DNA of 64,000 nucleotides from contig NZ_JAUSZL010000002.1 in the NCBI RefSeq assembly GCF_030817535.1, forward strand, positions 2,728,001 to 2,792,000, written 5' to 3'. The position numbers and the translations under genes are program-made. Position 1 is the stretch's first letter; the number at the start of each line of letters is the position of its first letter. Below the pieces are notes generated by a model. That model made no database searches and was not told where the DNA came from. It was given only the letters and a program-made list of their open reading frames with translations. Below, one piece after another: positions 1 to 9,285 of the stretch. Origin of the DNA: Streptomyces sp. V3I8. Lineage in GTDB: Bacteria > Actinomycetota > Actinomycetes > Streptomycetales > Streptomycetaceae.

Positions 1-771
1 GGTGTGCTGGACGAACGACCCGTCGGCGTAGAGCCCGTCGCCCTTCGTGACGTACGGGAAGACCGGCGAGAGCGCGTCCCGGGCGAGGGCGATCTTCTCC
101 GGGGCGCGGCCGAGGATGCCGCGCAGGGCGACGGAGCGGCACAGGTCGACGCGGTTGGCGCCGGTCGAGGTGCCGGTGTAGTCGCCGAGCATGCTGTCCG
201 GGACGAAGTGGTCGACGGCGGCGCAGGCCGCGGAGACCTGCGCCTGGGTGAGGCGGCCGTACAGGGTGGCCACGATGTCCATGAGGAGGCGCGGACTGCC
301 GATCTGCCACTCCCACCAGTTGCCGTAGCGGGTGGTGGCGGGGTGGTAGACGGTCGCCGAGAGGTGGTCCAGGCCGCGCAGGACGTCCGCGAGCAGCCCG
401 GCGTCACCGGTGGACCCGGTGCCCTCCTGGACGTACGCCTGCGTCATCGTCCATAGCCTGCCGTAACTCTGGGTGATACCGGCCGGCGGGTCGTACGGGT
501 GGCCGGGCCACAGCGAGTCCGCCGTCGGCGCCATGGACGCCCCGAAGCCCCGGGCCAGCTCGCCGGTCTCGGCGAGGCGGTCGGCGTACGGCTGGGCCGC
601 CGGGTCGTAGCCGGCGCCGAGGGCGATCTCCAGCCAGCGGCGGCGGAGGGTGTCGTACGGGTCGTCGTCCGCCGCGTGGGCGGTGGCGTGTGCGGCGGCG
701 GTGGTCGCGAGGAGCGGGGCGCCCGTGGTGAGCGCCGCCGCCAGCAGGAACGTACGGCGGGTGGGAGTCAT
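1..771 (-). CDS. Polysaccharide lyase family 8 (hyaluronate/chondroitin AC-type lyase), N-terminal part
   Basis: The 3' part lies beyond the left edge; 257 codons are visible. It starts at ATG 769-771 with GGGAG about 9 nt upstream. The N-terminus has a Tat signal (TPTRRTFLLAAA) and an Ala-rich tail ending near residue 35. The lyase alpha/alpha toroid follows: YGNWWEWQIGSPR and GANRVDLCR are typical PL8 strings, and ADGSFVQHT near the cut carries the His expected to act in beta-elimination of uronic-acid polysaccharides. The catalytic Tyr would lie outside the window. The enzyme should be exported and cut hyaluronan, chondroitin or a similar polymer; xanthan lyase is the same family and cannot be excluded. 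It starts 21 bp after the stop of the upstream secreted M15-like gene, so the two are probably co-transcribed. Confidence 0.9.
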   Translation of the reverse strand, partial: MTPTRRTFLLAAALTTGAPLLATTAAAHATAHAADDDPYDTLRRRWLEIALGAGYDPAAQPYADRLAETGELARGFGASMAPTADSLWPGHPYDPPAGITQSYGRLWTMTQAYVQEGTGSTGDAGLLADVLRGLDHLSATVYHPATTRYGNWWEWQIGSPRLLMDIVATLYGRLTQAQVSAACAAVDHFVPDSMLGDYTGTSTGANRVDLCRSVALRGILGRAPEKIALARDALSPVFPYVTKGDGLYADGSFVQHT

Positions 772-792
772 CTCCTGGGTCTCCCGGCTGCC

Positions 793-1311
793 CTAGCAGC
801 CGCCGCAGTTGTAGTACAGGACGTCCCAGTGGTTGCCCTCGTCCGCGTAGATGTTGCCCGACCCGGACTGGTACTGCGGGGCCCCGTCGCCGCGCACGCC
901 GATGTAGGTGAACGTGTTCTTGACGTAGTTCGTGACGCAGGTGCTCTTGGCGTAGTCGAGCTTGTAGCCGTTCCAGTGGGAGTAGGTGCCGCTCGCGTGG
1001 CCGGTCTCGGTGCCGCCGGTGATGTTGAGCGCGCAGCCGGTGGCGCTCTTCAGCGTCTGGGCGCCCTGGGCGGTGGCCAGGTTGAGCTGTGTGAAGGACG
1101 TACAGGTGGGGGTGTTGCGGTCCGAGCAGCCGCCGGAGGACGACCAGGTGATGCCTGACCGGCTGAACATCGAGGTCGCGGTGGCGTGGCTGATCTTCGT
1201 GACGGCGGCCGCGTCGGGCGCGGCGGCGGCTCCCGTGGCGCCGCCGAGCACGACGGCGGCGGGTGCGGCGAGGAGGAGGGTGAGGGCGCTCAGGGCGGAG
1301 CGGAGCTTCAT
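793..1311 (-). CDS. Small secreted protein with M15/hedgehog-type peptidase motifs
   Basis: A 172-aa exported protein. Residues 1-31 form a Sec signal peptide ending in AAAAP. The mature part of about 140 aa holds six Cys, suggesting three disulfides. S111-H-W-N-G-Y-K-L-D119 fits the SHxxGxxxD zinc motif of M15 peptidases (VanY, zinc D-Ala-D-Ala carboxypeptidase), and E158-G-N-H161-W fits the second ExxHW motif, so His112, Asp119 and His161 are the predicted zinc ligands. This points to a compact cell-wall or peptide hydrolase, but the rest of the sequence is unlike textbook M15 enzymes and the substrate is unknown. GGAAAGG lies before ATG 1309-1311. It precedes the family 8 lyase gene by 21 bp on the same strand, so a joint extracellular degradation role is inferred. 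Confidence 0.75.
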   Translation of the reverse strand: MKLRSALSALTLLLAAPAAVVLGGATGAAAAPDAAAVTKISHATATSMFSRSGITWSSSGGCSDRNTPTCTSFTQLNLATAQGAQTLKSATGCALNITGGTETGHASGTYSHWNGYKLDYAKSTCVTNYVKNTFTYIGVRGDGAPQYQSGSGNIYADEGNHWDVLYYNCGGC

Positions 1312-1406
1312 GCGGGGCCTTTCCTGCGGATGACCGTGCCGGCGACGGGCGTGCCGGCTGGGGGATTCGGACGGCGGTGCAGGCGGAGCAAGGCGATGGT
1401 GCCCGA

Positions 1407-1524
1407 GGTCTACACGTGTCCACCAGGGGTCCGGCGGACGACCTTAGGAGTAGACCAATGACAACTTGGCGTAATCAGGACAACACGTCGCGGGCACAGT
1501 TGAAACCCGTAGGGAATAGGTCTA
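1407..1524. promoter_or_regulatory. Cluster of three GGTCTA half-sites (DasR-like) between divergent genes
   Basis: GGTCTA occurs at 1407-1412 (+), 1451-1456 (as TAGACC, -) and 1519-1524 (+) in the 281-bp gap between the secreted hydrolase pair and the YceI gene. The GlcNAc-responsive regulator DasR binds sites of the type ActGGTCTAGACCAgT. The copy at 1444-1459 read on the minus strand (ATTGGTCTACTCCTAA) has a nearly complete left half but a poor right half. The function is inferred from motif resemblance only. Confidence 0.35.
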
Positions 1525-1528
1525 TGGT
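1500..1528 (+). promoter_or_regulatory. Candidate promoter of the YceI gene
   Basis: TTGAAA at 1500-1505 and TATGGT at 1523-1528 are separated by 17 bp, a good fit to the housekeeping (HrdB-type) consensus. This leaves a leader of roughly 60 nt before the AAGGAG site at 1580-1585. Confidence 0.5.
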
Positions 1529-1592
1529 CGCCCTAGTTGAAAGTTAAACAGCTTCGGCACAGGGCCGGGGCTCGTCCCCCAAGGAGCTAGTC

Positions 1593-2207
1593 ATGGGCAT
1601 CTTCGGCCGCAAGGACACGAACGACACCACCACCACCGCGGCGCCCGCCGCCGTGAGCCCGGACCTGGCCGCCCTCACCGGCGACTACACGATCGACCCG
1701 GCCCACTCGACGATCGGTTTCGTCGCGCGCCACGCCATGGTGACGAACGTCAAGGGCGGCTTCGAGGAGTTCACCGGCAGCCTGCATCTGGACGGCGCGA
1801 ACCCGGCGCTGTCGACGGCGACCATCGACGTCACGATGGACAGCATCAGCACCGGTTCCGCCGACCGTGACGGCCATCTGAAGAGCGCGGACTTCTTCAG
1901 GACGGAGGAGTTCCCCGCGATGACCTTCCGCTCCACCGCGACGGAGGCCCTCGGCGGCGACGACTACCGCATCACCGGCGACCTGACGATCCTCGGCACG
2001 ACGAAGCCGCTCTCCATAGACCTGGAGTTCAACGGCGCCGCGAAGGACCCGTTCGGCAACGAGCGCGTCGGCTTCGAGGGCAAGGCCGAGATCCTGCGCT
2101 CCGACTGGGGCCTCACCTGGAACGCGGCGCTGGAGACCGGTGGCGTGCTCGTCTCCGACAAGATCAAGCTGACCTTCGACATCTCGGCGATCAAGAACGC
2201 CGCCTGA
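1593..2207 (+). CDS. YceI family lipocalin-like protein
   Basis: A 204-aa protein with a 28-residue Thr/Ala-rich N-terminus and then a complete YceI domain. It opens with YTIDPAHSTIGFVARHAMVTNVKGGF, continues with DRDGHLKSADFFRTEEFP and ends with a beta-strand-rich half. YceI proteins fold as an extended lipocalin barrel that binds polyisoprenoid or other amphiphilic lipids; the physiological ligand in Streptomyces is not established. There is no signal peptide, so the protein is probably cytoplasmic. AAGGAG sits 7 nt before ATG 1593. It stands alone between the divergent secreted-hydrolase pair and a hypothetical gene. Confidence 0.9.
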   Translation: MGIFGRKDTNDTTTTAAPAAVSPDLAALTGDYTIDPAHSTIGFVARHAMVTNVKGGFEEFTGSLHLDGANPALSTATIDVTMDSISTGSADRDGHLKSADFFRTEEFPAMTFRSTATEALGGDDYRITGDLTILGTTKPLSIDLEFNGAAKDPFGNERVGFEGKAEILRSDWGLTWNAALETGGVLVSDKIKLTFDISAIKNAA

Positions 2208-2245
2208 TCCGGGACGGGTTCCGCCCCGTGTCCACCCGGTCGAGC

Positions 2246-2285
2246 GCGCCCGCCCTCCGGCTCCCAGCGAGCGGACGGCGGGCGC
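2246..2285 (+). terminator. Hairpin downstream of the YceI gene
   Basis: GCGCCCGCC at 2246-2254 pairs with GGCGGGCGC at 2277-2285 across a 22-nt loop. There is no U-tract, so this is a weak terminator candidate, but it lies 40 bp after the stop codon. Confidence 0.4.
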
Positions 2286-2422
2286 TCGGCTGTGCGGGCA
2301 CGGGTGGGTAGAGGCGGGTGCGGGCGGGTCCGACCGGTCGCGCCCCGGGCCCGCGTCGGCGCCGCCGCCGGTCGTCCGGGGCGACGGGTTCCCGGCCGGT
2401 CGCCGTTCCGGTCGTCATGAGG

Positions 2423-2468
2423 TCCGGCGTCATGGACCGTATGAATCCGGCGTCGTGGACCGCCTGAA
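2423..2468. repeat. Two tandem 23-bp imperfect direct repeats
   Basis: Two adjacent 23-bp units (2423-2445 and 2446-2468) match at 20 of 23 positions, differing only at a/g, t/c and a/c. They lie in the 377-bp stretch 2208-2584 between the YceI gene and a small hypothetical gene. No convincing gene is seen in that stretch. Confidence 0.7.
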
Positions 2469-2584
2469 CGGCCGCGATGCGCACGCATGGATCAGGATCG
2501 CCGCGTACGAAAACGCGGCGGGCCGGCCGCCCGCAGCCCCTTGCCGCCGTGCGGGGTTGACTGCGGGAACGCGGGATCGACCGG

Positions 2585-2860
2585 ATGCCGTTCGTCGTCG
2601 CGGACGAGGTGCGGTGGGACCTCGCCTGCGGGCGGGACGAGGGCGGGCGGCCCCGCGGTTGGTTCCTCGTGCACGTGGCGGCGGACGCCCTGTGGCGGCT
2701 CGGACTGCATCCCGGACAGCCGGCCTCCCGCGTCGACGGGCCCTCGCCGCCCGGCTGGTGGCACGCCGCCGGTGAGCGGTACGCGCGCGGGAGGGAGCCG
2801 GTGGCCGGCCCCGGGGGCCGTGCGGATATATCCGTGCGGGGCCGGCGGGCCGCGCGTTAG
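2585..2860 (+). CDS. Hypothetical small protein (91 aa)
   Basis: Not recognised. The frame has strong G/C bias at third codon positions and a plausible composition, with Trp and hydrophobic patches in the first half (FVVADEVRWDLA, GWFLVHVAADALW). The final 25 residues are low-complexity Arg/Gly. ATG 2585 has only a weak GGGA 8 nt upstream and a stop lies in frame just before it, so no earlier start exists. The TAG at 2860 is 9 bp before the next gene, consistent with coupling to the GNAT protein. It could be a real orphan gene or a decayed fragment. Confidence 0.45.
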   Translation: MPFVVADEVRWDLACGRDEGGRPRGWFLVHVAADALWRLGLHPGQPASRVDGPSPPGWWHAAGERYARGREPVAGPGGRADISVRGRRAAR

Positions 2861-2869
2861 CCTCCCGGC

Positions 2870-3364
2870 ATGACATGGCTGCCCGCTGACTTCGTCCATC
2901 CGCTGCGCGTCGACGTGCCTGGCGGGTACCACCTGCGGCCGATCAGCGGGGCGGACGCCGCGATCGACTACCCGGCGGTGATGGGGTCGCGGGAGCGGCT
3001 CTGGTCGATCTTCGGGGAGGCCTGGGGCTGGCCCGCCGCCACCATCACGTACGAGGCCAACCGGGCGGACCTGGAACGGCACGCGGCCGAGATCGAGGCG
3101 CACGAGTCCTTCAACTACGTGCTGTTCGACGAGGCGGAGAGCGCCGAGTACGGGTGCGTCTACATCGATCCGCCGGAGAAGGCCGGCGCCGACGCCGAGA
3201 TCTCCTGGTGGGTCGTCGACGACCGGGTGGGGACCCCGCTGGAGCGGGACCTGGACGCCTTCGTGCCGCGGTGGACCGCCGAGGCGTGGCCGTTCGAGCA
3301 GCCCCGGTTCGTCGGACGGGACCTGTCGTGGAAGGAGTGGCTGGCCCTGCCGGACCGGCCCTGA
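2870..3364 (+). CDS. GNAT-like acetyltransferase family protein
   Basis: A 164-aa cytoplasmic protein. The opening YHLRPISGADAAIDYPAVM resembles the first strand and helix of a GNAT fold. The YGCVYIDPP and EISWWVVDD strings match the central strands that precede the acetyl-CoA loop. The canonical Q/RxxGxG/A loop is not clearly present, so acetyl-CoA binding may be altered and activity is uncertain. Similar proteins are annotated as N-acetyltransferases in Streptomyces. Ribosome-site support before ATG 2870 is poor. A 13-bp hairpin follows the stop. Confidence 0.65.
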   Translation: MTWLPADFVHPLRVDVPGGYHLRPISGADAAIDYPAVMGSRERLWSIFGEAWGWPAATITYEANRADLERHAAEIEAHESFNYVLFDEAESAEYGCVYIDPPEKAGADAEISWWVVDDRVGTPLERDLDAFVPRWTAEAWPFEQPRFVGRDLSWKEWLALPDRP

Positions 3365-4422
<1,058 letters not shown>

Positions 4423-4441
4423 CCACGCGGTACGCCGCACG

Positions 4442-4471
4442 CGGGCCCGGCGCCATGTCGCGCCGGGCCCG
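4442..4471. terminator. Bidirectional terminator between convergent genes
   Basis: CGGGCCCGGCGC (4442-4453) and GCGCCGGGCCCG (4460-4471) form a perfect 12-bp stem with a CATGTC loop, placed between the 3' ends of the trypsin and Gly-rich membrane protein genes. Confidence 0.8.
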
Positions 4472-4507
4472 TGGACGTGTGCGGAGGTCCCGCCGGCGGT
4501 CGGGGCG

Positions 4508-5902
4508 TCAGAAGCCTCCGCCGAAGTCACCGCCTCCGCCGCCGCCTCCGAAGTCCCCGCCACCTCCGAAGTCCCCGCCGCCCCCGACGTCACCGCCGCC
4601 GAAGCCTCCGCCGAAGTCGTCGGGATTGAAGTCGGCACCGGACACGTCCCCGCCCTCGTACCCGCCGCCTCCGCCGCCGAAGTCCCCGGAACCGTAGCCG
4701 TAGCCGCCGCCGTAGCCGGCCGCGTACGCCGGGCCGGTCATCATCGAGCCGAGCATCGTGCCGACGAGGAGGCCGGGCAGGATGCCCCCGCCGAAGTAGC
4801 CGCCCGCCCAGGGGCCGTACGCCGGACCCGCGTCCCAGTAGGGCCGCCGCCCGTACTCCGTGTCGACCTCGCGCACGGCGGGGTCGGTGCCCTCCGCCAG
4901 CCGGACCCGGTCGGCGGCGCAGACGGGCACCTCACGCGGCGCGCCGCCCGCCGGCGTCCAGGTGGCGTCGGCGACCGAGGGCCCGTGGCGCGGGTCGAAG
5001 AAGCAAGGCGCCCGGCGCTCGGGAACGGGCCGGCCCTCGCGGCGCGCGGCGAGCACGGCGAGGGAGAAGCGTCCGTCCTCCAGGGCCTCGGTGACGGCGC
5101 GCACGTCCTCGGGGCGGGTGGCCGCGCCCATGAAGGTCTTGGCCTTGTCGTAGGCGTCGAGGGAGCGCTCGTAGTCGGCGCGCATCGCGTCGTCCGCGCC
5201 GGCCTCCGCGGGATGGAAGTCGAGCCGGTCGAGTTCCTCGCCGAAGGCGGTGATGTCCTCGTCCACGACGACGCGCAGCCGCTCCAGCGCGGCCCGCTGC
5301 TCCGCCTCCCGCCTGCGGCGGTTGCGCCGCACGAGGGCGTACGCGCCGGCGCCGCCCACCACGACCACCGCGCCGGCGCCGATCAGCGCGCCCGTGTCGA
5401 CGGCGCCACCGCCGCCGTCCCAGCCGCTGGGCGCGGAGCCGCCGACGTTGGCGAGGGCCCGGTCCGTGAAGTCGTTCAGCTGGGTCTTCGCGTCCTCGCC
5501 CCGGACGCTGCTCACCAGGTTGCGCACGGCGGCGTTCGACAGGACGGAGGAGTCGGCCTTCGCGTCGAAGCGGGTACCGAGCCGGATCGCGTACAGGCCC
5601 GTGATGCCGGTGTCGGTGCGCAGGTCCCGGAAGAGGTTCTCGGTGGGGAAGTCCCCGGGGAGGACGGCGACGAACACCGGCTTGTCCGCCTTCTCGATCT
5701 TCGCGGCCAGGGCGTCGGCGTCGGCGTCGGACAGGACCCGGGTCATGGACGGATCGACGTACACGGGATGCTCGCGCAGGGCGTCCGCCACGGTCGACAC
5801 GTCCGAGGCGGCCCGGGCCTGCGAAGCCCCGGCACCGGACACCACCGTCCCGGTGAACGCGATCAGCAGGACGGCCAGCCCTCGTACCAGTACGCCTTTC
5901 AT
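4508..5902 (-). CDS. Exported single-pass membrane protein with Gly-rich C-terminus (TPM-like)
   Basis: A 464-aa protein. Residues 1-31 are a signal peptide. Residues 40-155 form an extracytoplasmic domain (VFVAVLPGDFPTENLFRDL) resembling TPM-type domains, but only loosely. Residues 171-191 are a membrane span followed by a strong stop-transfer RRNRRRRE, so the following Glu/Arg-rich helical region is cytoplasmic. Residues 375-398 contain a second hydrophobic stretch. The last 65 residues are Gly/Phe/Asp repeats such as GGGGDFGGGG, as in YgcG-type proteins. Its role is unknown; the repeats suggest assembly or surface association. It ends facing the trypsin gene across a shared terminator. Confidence 0.8.
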   Translation of the reverse strand: MKGVLVRGLAVLLIAFTGTVVSGAGASQARAASDVSTVADALREHPVYVDPSMTRVLSDADADALAAKIEKADKPVFVAVLPGDFPTENLFRDLRTDTGITGLYAIRLGTRFDAKADSSVLSNAAVRNLVSSVRGEDAKTQLNDFTDRALANVGGSAPSGWDGGGGAVDTGALIGAGAVVVVGGAGAYALVRRNRRRREAEQRAALERLRVVVDEDITAFGEELDRLDFHPAEAGADDAMRADYERSLDAYDKAKTFMGAATRPEDVRAVTEALEDGRFSLAVLAARREGRPVPERRAPCFFDPRHGPSVADATWTPAGGAPREVPVCAADRVRLAEGTDPAVREVDTEYGRRPYWDAGPAYGPWAGGYFGGGILPGLLVGTMLGSMMTGPAYAAGYGGGYGYGSGDFGGGGGGYEGGDVSGADFNPDDFGGGFGGGDVGGGGDFGGGGDFGGGGGGGDFGGGF

Positions 5903-5937
5903 ACCTCGAAGTTACTCCAGCCCCCGCCCGCCTGCTT

Positions 5938-5991
5938 TCAGGGGCGCGGGGAACTGCGCGGCAAGCCCCCACCGGGCCCGCAGACGAACGA
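5938..5991. repeat. Dispersed intergenic element, copy A
   Basis: The core AGGGGCGCGGGGAACTGCGC begins at 5940 and is followed by a CCC-rich segment ending in GCAGACGAACGA. Copies recur near 13310 (reverse), 18019, 22328 and 42462. All lie between genes. Confidence 0.8.
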
Positions 5992-6013
5992 CGTCTCCAG
6001 GCCCGGTGGATGT

Positions 6014-9000
6014 TCAGGCAGCCGTGTACGCAGCGGTCAGCTTCTCCACCGCCCGCGCATAGCGCCCCGTGAGCAGCAGGTGATCCGCGTCGGCGAAGGG
6101 CTTGGCGACAGCCGGAGTGATCCCCTGCCCGACCTTCTGCTGGACGAGCAGCCGCGCCTTGCCGACGATCGCGCGCCCGGCCTCCTCGGACCCGGCCCGC
6201 TCGGCCAGCGCGGCCGCGACGGCCAGGGCCTTCAACGTGGCCTTGCCACCCGACGGCACCTTGGTGAGCGTGGTCAGCCCCCACCCGTACGGGAACTGCG
6301 GGTCGTACGACGCGTCGCCGACGTTGATCGGCAACTGCGCCTCGGACTTCGGCCAGGTCACGGGCAGTTGACCGGTGAAGGCCCGCTTCCCGTAAAGCAC
6401 GTCCGCGACCCCGTCGCCCTCGGTGCCCGGCAGCCAGGACGCGACCAGCGCGTCGATGTCGCCGAGCTGGTCGCCGACGAGCTGCGGCCGTCCCGAGACG
6501 ACCAGGACCGCGCACTTCATGGCACCGCACACCGTGTCGACGGCGGCCCGGTCGGCGGCGGAGAGGGCCAGGTCGTGTCCGTTGCCCACATCGCCGATGC
6601 CTTCCGCGTACGGGGTCTCGCCGACGACCACGACACCCACGTCGTGCCCGCCGGTCGGTGCCGACGCGTCCTTCGAGTACGTGACCGAGCTGCCGCCGGC
6701 CTTGCGGATGCCCTCCAGGACCGTCGTCCCGTCGGTGATGTCCCCGGACGAGCCCTGCCAGGTGACGGTCCAGCCACCGCTCTGGTTGCCGATGTCGTCG
6801 GCGTTGGACCCGGCGACGTACACCTTCTGCGACTTCTTCAGCGGCAGCACCCCGCCCGCGTTCTTCAGCAGGACCTGCGACTCGGCGGCGGCCCTGCGGG
6901 CCACGGCCCGGTGCTCGGCGGAGCCGATCTTCGAGGCCCCGCTCGTGTCGGCGTACGGCTTCTCGAAGAGGCCCAGCCGGAACTTCTGCGTGAGGATGCG
7001 CGACACGGCGTCGTCGATCCGCTTCTCGCTCACGCGCCCGGCCCGCACCTCGTCGAGGAGGGTGGCGTGGAAGTCCTTGTACGCGTACGGGACCATGATC
7101 ATGTCCAGGCCCGCGTTGACGGACGTACGGACGTCGCTCGCGTAGTCGCCGGGGATCTGGTCGATGGCCTGCCAGTCGCTGATGACGAAGCCGTCGAAGC
7201 CCATGCGGTCCTTGAGGACGCCGTTGATCATCGCCGCGTTGGCGTGCATCTTCACCGGGCCCTCGGAGTCGCCGAGGATGTCCAGCGAGGAGTACGAGGG
7301 CATGAACGTGCCGATGCCCCGGTCCACCGCGTCCTGGTACGGGGCCAGGTGGACGGCCTCCAGCTCCTGCCGGGTGACCTTGGTGACGCCCTGGTCGATC
7401 GTGTACGAGCCGGTCGTGGACGAGCCGAACTCCGTGCCGCCGTCACCGACGAAGTGCTTGGCGGTGGCGAGGACCTTGTCGTCGCGCTTCAGGTCCTTGC
7501 CGTCGGCGGCGCCCTGGAGGCCCTGGATGACGGTCTCCATCGACTCGACGAGCGCCGGGTCCTCGCCGAACGACTCGTAGGTCCGGCCCCAGCGCTCGTC
7601 GCGCGCCACGCACAGGCAGGGCGCGAAGTCCCACGGGATGCCGGTGGCCCGCACCTCCGCGGCGGTCACCTTGCCGGCGTCGTACGCGACCCGGGGATCG
7701 CGCGAGGCGCCGATGCCGATGTTGTGCGGCAGGATCGTGGCGCCGGTGAGGTTGTTGTGGCCGTGCACCGCGTCCACACCGTAGATGAGCGGGATCTGGA
7801 AGCGGGTGGCCTGCGCCCGCAGCTGGAAGCCGTCGATCATCTTCGCCCAGGCCTCGGGCGTGTTCGGGGTCGGCGTGGAGCCGCCGCCGGAGAGCAGCGA
7901 GCCGAGGTCGTACGCGGCGATGTCACCCGGCGCGGTGAGCGCGCCGCGCTCCGCCTGGGTCATCTGGCCGGCCTTCTCGGCGGGGGACAGCCGCGAGACC
8001 AGGTCGGCGACCCGCTTCTTCACCGGCAGTTTCGCGTCGAGGTACGGCAGCCCGTGGGCGTCGATGACGATCTGCGGGTTCTCGGCGGGTGCCTTGGCGC
8101 CGGTGACCGTCAGCTTCAGCGGGACGGTCTCGGCGTTCTCGTCCGCCCGGTCGCGCAGGGTCGCCACCGTGACGGTCCGCGAGGTGCCGGAGGCGGTGCC
8201 GGCCGGGAAGGTCAGCTCGCCCTTGACCGGCGCGTAGTCCTTGCCGGACTCGCCGGTGCCGCCCGCCGTCTCGTACGCGACGGTGACCGGCTCCTCGATC
8301 GGGGCGGAACCGGTGGTGGCGACCGTGACCTTCACGGCGGCCGGGCGGCCCTCCTTCACCGGGTACACGGCGGCGTCGGTGACGACGTTGGCCCGCAGCG
8401 CCTGGTCCGCCTTGCCGTACAGCTCCACGCCGTCCATGGCGAACCGGTCCTTGACGCCGACCGGGAGGGTGAGCGCGTAGCCCCACATCTCGGTGAGTCC
8501 GAGGACCTGGTCGATGCCGCCGACGGGCTGGTAGTCCGTACGGTAGGTGAAGTCGGTGAAGGGGATCTCCAGCTGTTTCCAGCCGGTGAAGTCGTCGGTG
8601 AAGGAGGTCGTCCACAGCTCGGAGGCCTCGCCGTTGGCGCCGCCGTCCTTGAGCTCGAAGTTCACCTTCTTGCCGTTGCCGCGGCCGTCCCACCAGAAGC
8701 GGATGCCTTTGCTCGCCGACCAGTCGTGGGCCGGTTCGGCGAAGGCGAAGTCGTGGGTGAATCCTCCGTACCCGCTGATCTCGTACGTACCGGCGAGGAC
8801 CTTGTCGCCCTGCGGGGCGTCGTCGCGGGCGGCGAGTTCCAGCGCGGGCGGGTCGTCCGTGTCGCTGCCCCAGGTGAAGATCCCCTCGGCGGGCGGGCTC
8901 GCGAACGGGATCTCGCCCTCGAAGCTGTCGACGGGGACGGGGGCGGGTTCGTCCGCTCCGGAAGCCGGACCGGCGGCCGCGAACGGCAGCAGACCGGTCA

Positions 9001-9037
9001 GCAGGGCGGCGGAGACGAGCAGGGCGGTTCTTCGCAT
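6014..9037 (-). CDS. Secreted GH3 beta-glucosidase with N-terminal carbohydrate-binding-like and Calx-beta domains
   Basis: A 1007-aa exported glycoside hydrolase. Residues 1-28 are a Sec signal. About 35-210 is a jelly-roll domain of the CBM11/CIA30 type (IRFWWDGRGNGKKVNFELKD). About 215-315 is a Calx-beta-like segment, and about 335-690 is the GH3 barrel. The nucleophile is Asp621 in FVISDWQAI. The C-terminal sandwich supplies the likely acid/base Glu812 in VGETPYAEGIGD, the position used by barley exoglucanase. Sites KHFVGDGGT and GEDPALV line the -1 subsite. It should release glucose from beta-glucans or cello-oligosaccharides outside the cell; which linkage is unclear. It is divergent from the GH30 gene, with a shared 296-bp control region holding a 12-bp palindrome. 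Confidence 0.93.
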   Translation of the reverse strand: MRRTALLVSAALLTGLLPFAAAGPASGADEPAPVPVDSFEGEIPFASPPAEGIFTWGSDTDDPPALELAARDDAPQGDKVLAGTYEISGYGGFTHDFAFAEPAHDWSASKGIRFWWDGRGNGKKVNFELKDGGANGEASELWTTSFTDDFTGWKQLEIPFTDFTYRTDYQPVGGIDQVLGLTEMWGYALTLPVGVKDRFAMDGVELYGKADQALRANVVTDAAVYPVKEGRPAAVKVTVATTGSAPIEEPVTVAYETAGGTGESGKDYAPVKGELTFPAGTASGTSRTVTVATLRDRADENAETVPLKLTVTGAKAPAENPQIVIDAHGLPYLDAKLPVKKRVADLVSRLSPAEKAGQMTQAERGALTAPGDIAAYDLGSLLSGGGSTPTPNTPEAWAKMIDGFQLRAQATRFQIPLIYGVDAVHGHNNLTGATILPHNIGIGASRDPRVAYDAGKVTAAEVRATGIPWDFAPCLCVARDERWGRTYESFGEDPALVESMETVIQGLQGAADGKDLKRDDKVLATAKHFVGDGGTEFGSSTTGSYTIDQGVTKVTRQELEAVHLAPYQDAVDRGIGTFMPSYSSLDILGDSEGPVKMHANAAMINGVLKDRMGFDGFVISDWQAIDQIPGDYASDVRTSVNAGLDMIMVPYAYKDFHATLLDEVRAGRVSEKRIDDAVSRILTQKFRLGLFEKPYADTSGASKIGSAEHRAVARRAAAESQVLLKNAGGVLPLKKSQKVYVAGSNADDIGNQSGGWTVTWQGSSGDITDGTTVLEGIRKAGGSSVTYSKDASAPTGGHDVGVVVVGETPYAEGIGDVGNGHDLALSAADRAAVDTVCGAMKCAVLVVSGRPQLVGDQLGDIDALVASWLPGTEGDGVADVLYGKRAFTGQLPVTWPKSEAQLPINVGDASYDPQFPYGWGLTTLTKVPSGGKATLKALAVAAALAERAGSEEAGRAIVGKARLLVQQKVGQGITPAVAKPFADADHLLLTGRYARAVEKLTAAYTAA

Positions 9038-9142
9038 GGACCTTCCCTCAGCACTCGTAGAGCTGTCATGACGTGACGTCGTGCTGGGCCGCCATGGCGT
9101 GCGCCTGGCACGGCATGACCTCGCAGGACTTAAATCACGCCG

Positions 9143-9154
9143 TGAGTTAACTCA
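9143..9154. promoter_or_regulatory. Perfect 12-bp palindrome TGAGTTAACTCA
   Basis: It sits midway in the region between the divergent GH3 and GH30 genes. The arms TGAGTT/AACTCA suggest a dimeric repressor site, possibly of a sugar-responsive LacI or GntR type. No cognate regulator gene lies next to it. Confidence 0.45.
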
Positions 9155-9256
9155 TGCCCCGCCGGGCCGTCAAGACTTCACACCGAAGCCGGTACAGAGC
9201 CGAAGTCACGGCCGGATCAGGGACGTTGCCCGTTCGGAAACTGAACGCGCACCCTC

Positions 9257-9285
9257 TTGACGCGGGCCCCAAGCCGTCATTTACT
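9257..9285 (+). promoter_or_regulatory. Candidate promoter of the GH30 gene
   Basis: TTGACG (9257-9262) and TTTACT (9280-9285) are separated by 17 bp, about 45 nt upstream of the ATG at 9334. The palindrome at 9143 lies about 100 bp further upstream. Confidence 0.5.

Noticed and set aside
4985..9076. 1363-codon open frame on the plus strand through the GH3 gene
   Set aside because: It is an antisense frame kept open by high GC in the opposite strand. Its product is Arg/Gly/Ala repeats without domains, whereas the minus strand encodes a complete GH3 enzyme with signal peptide and active site.
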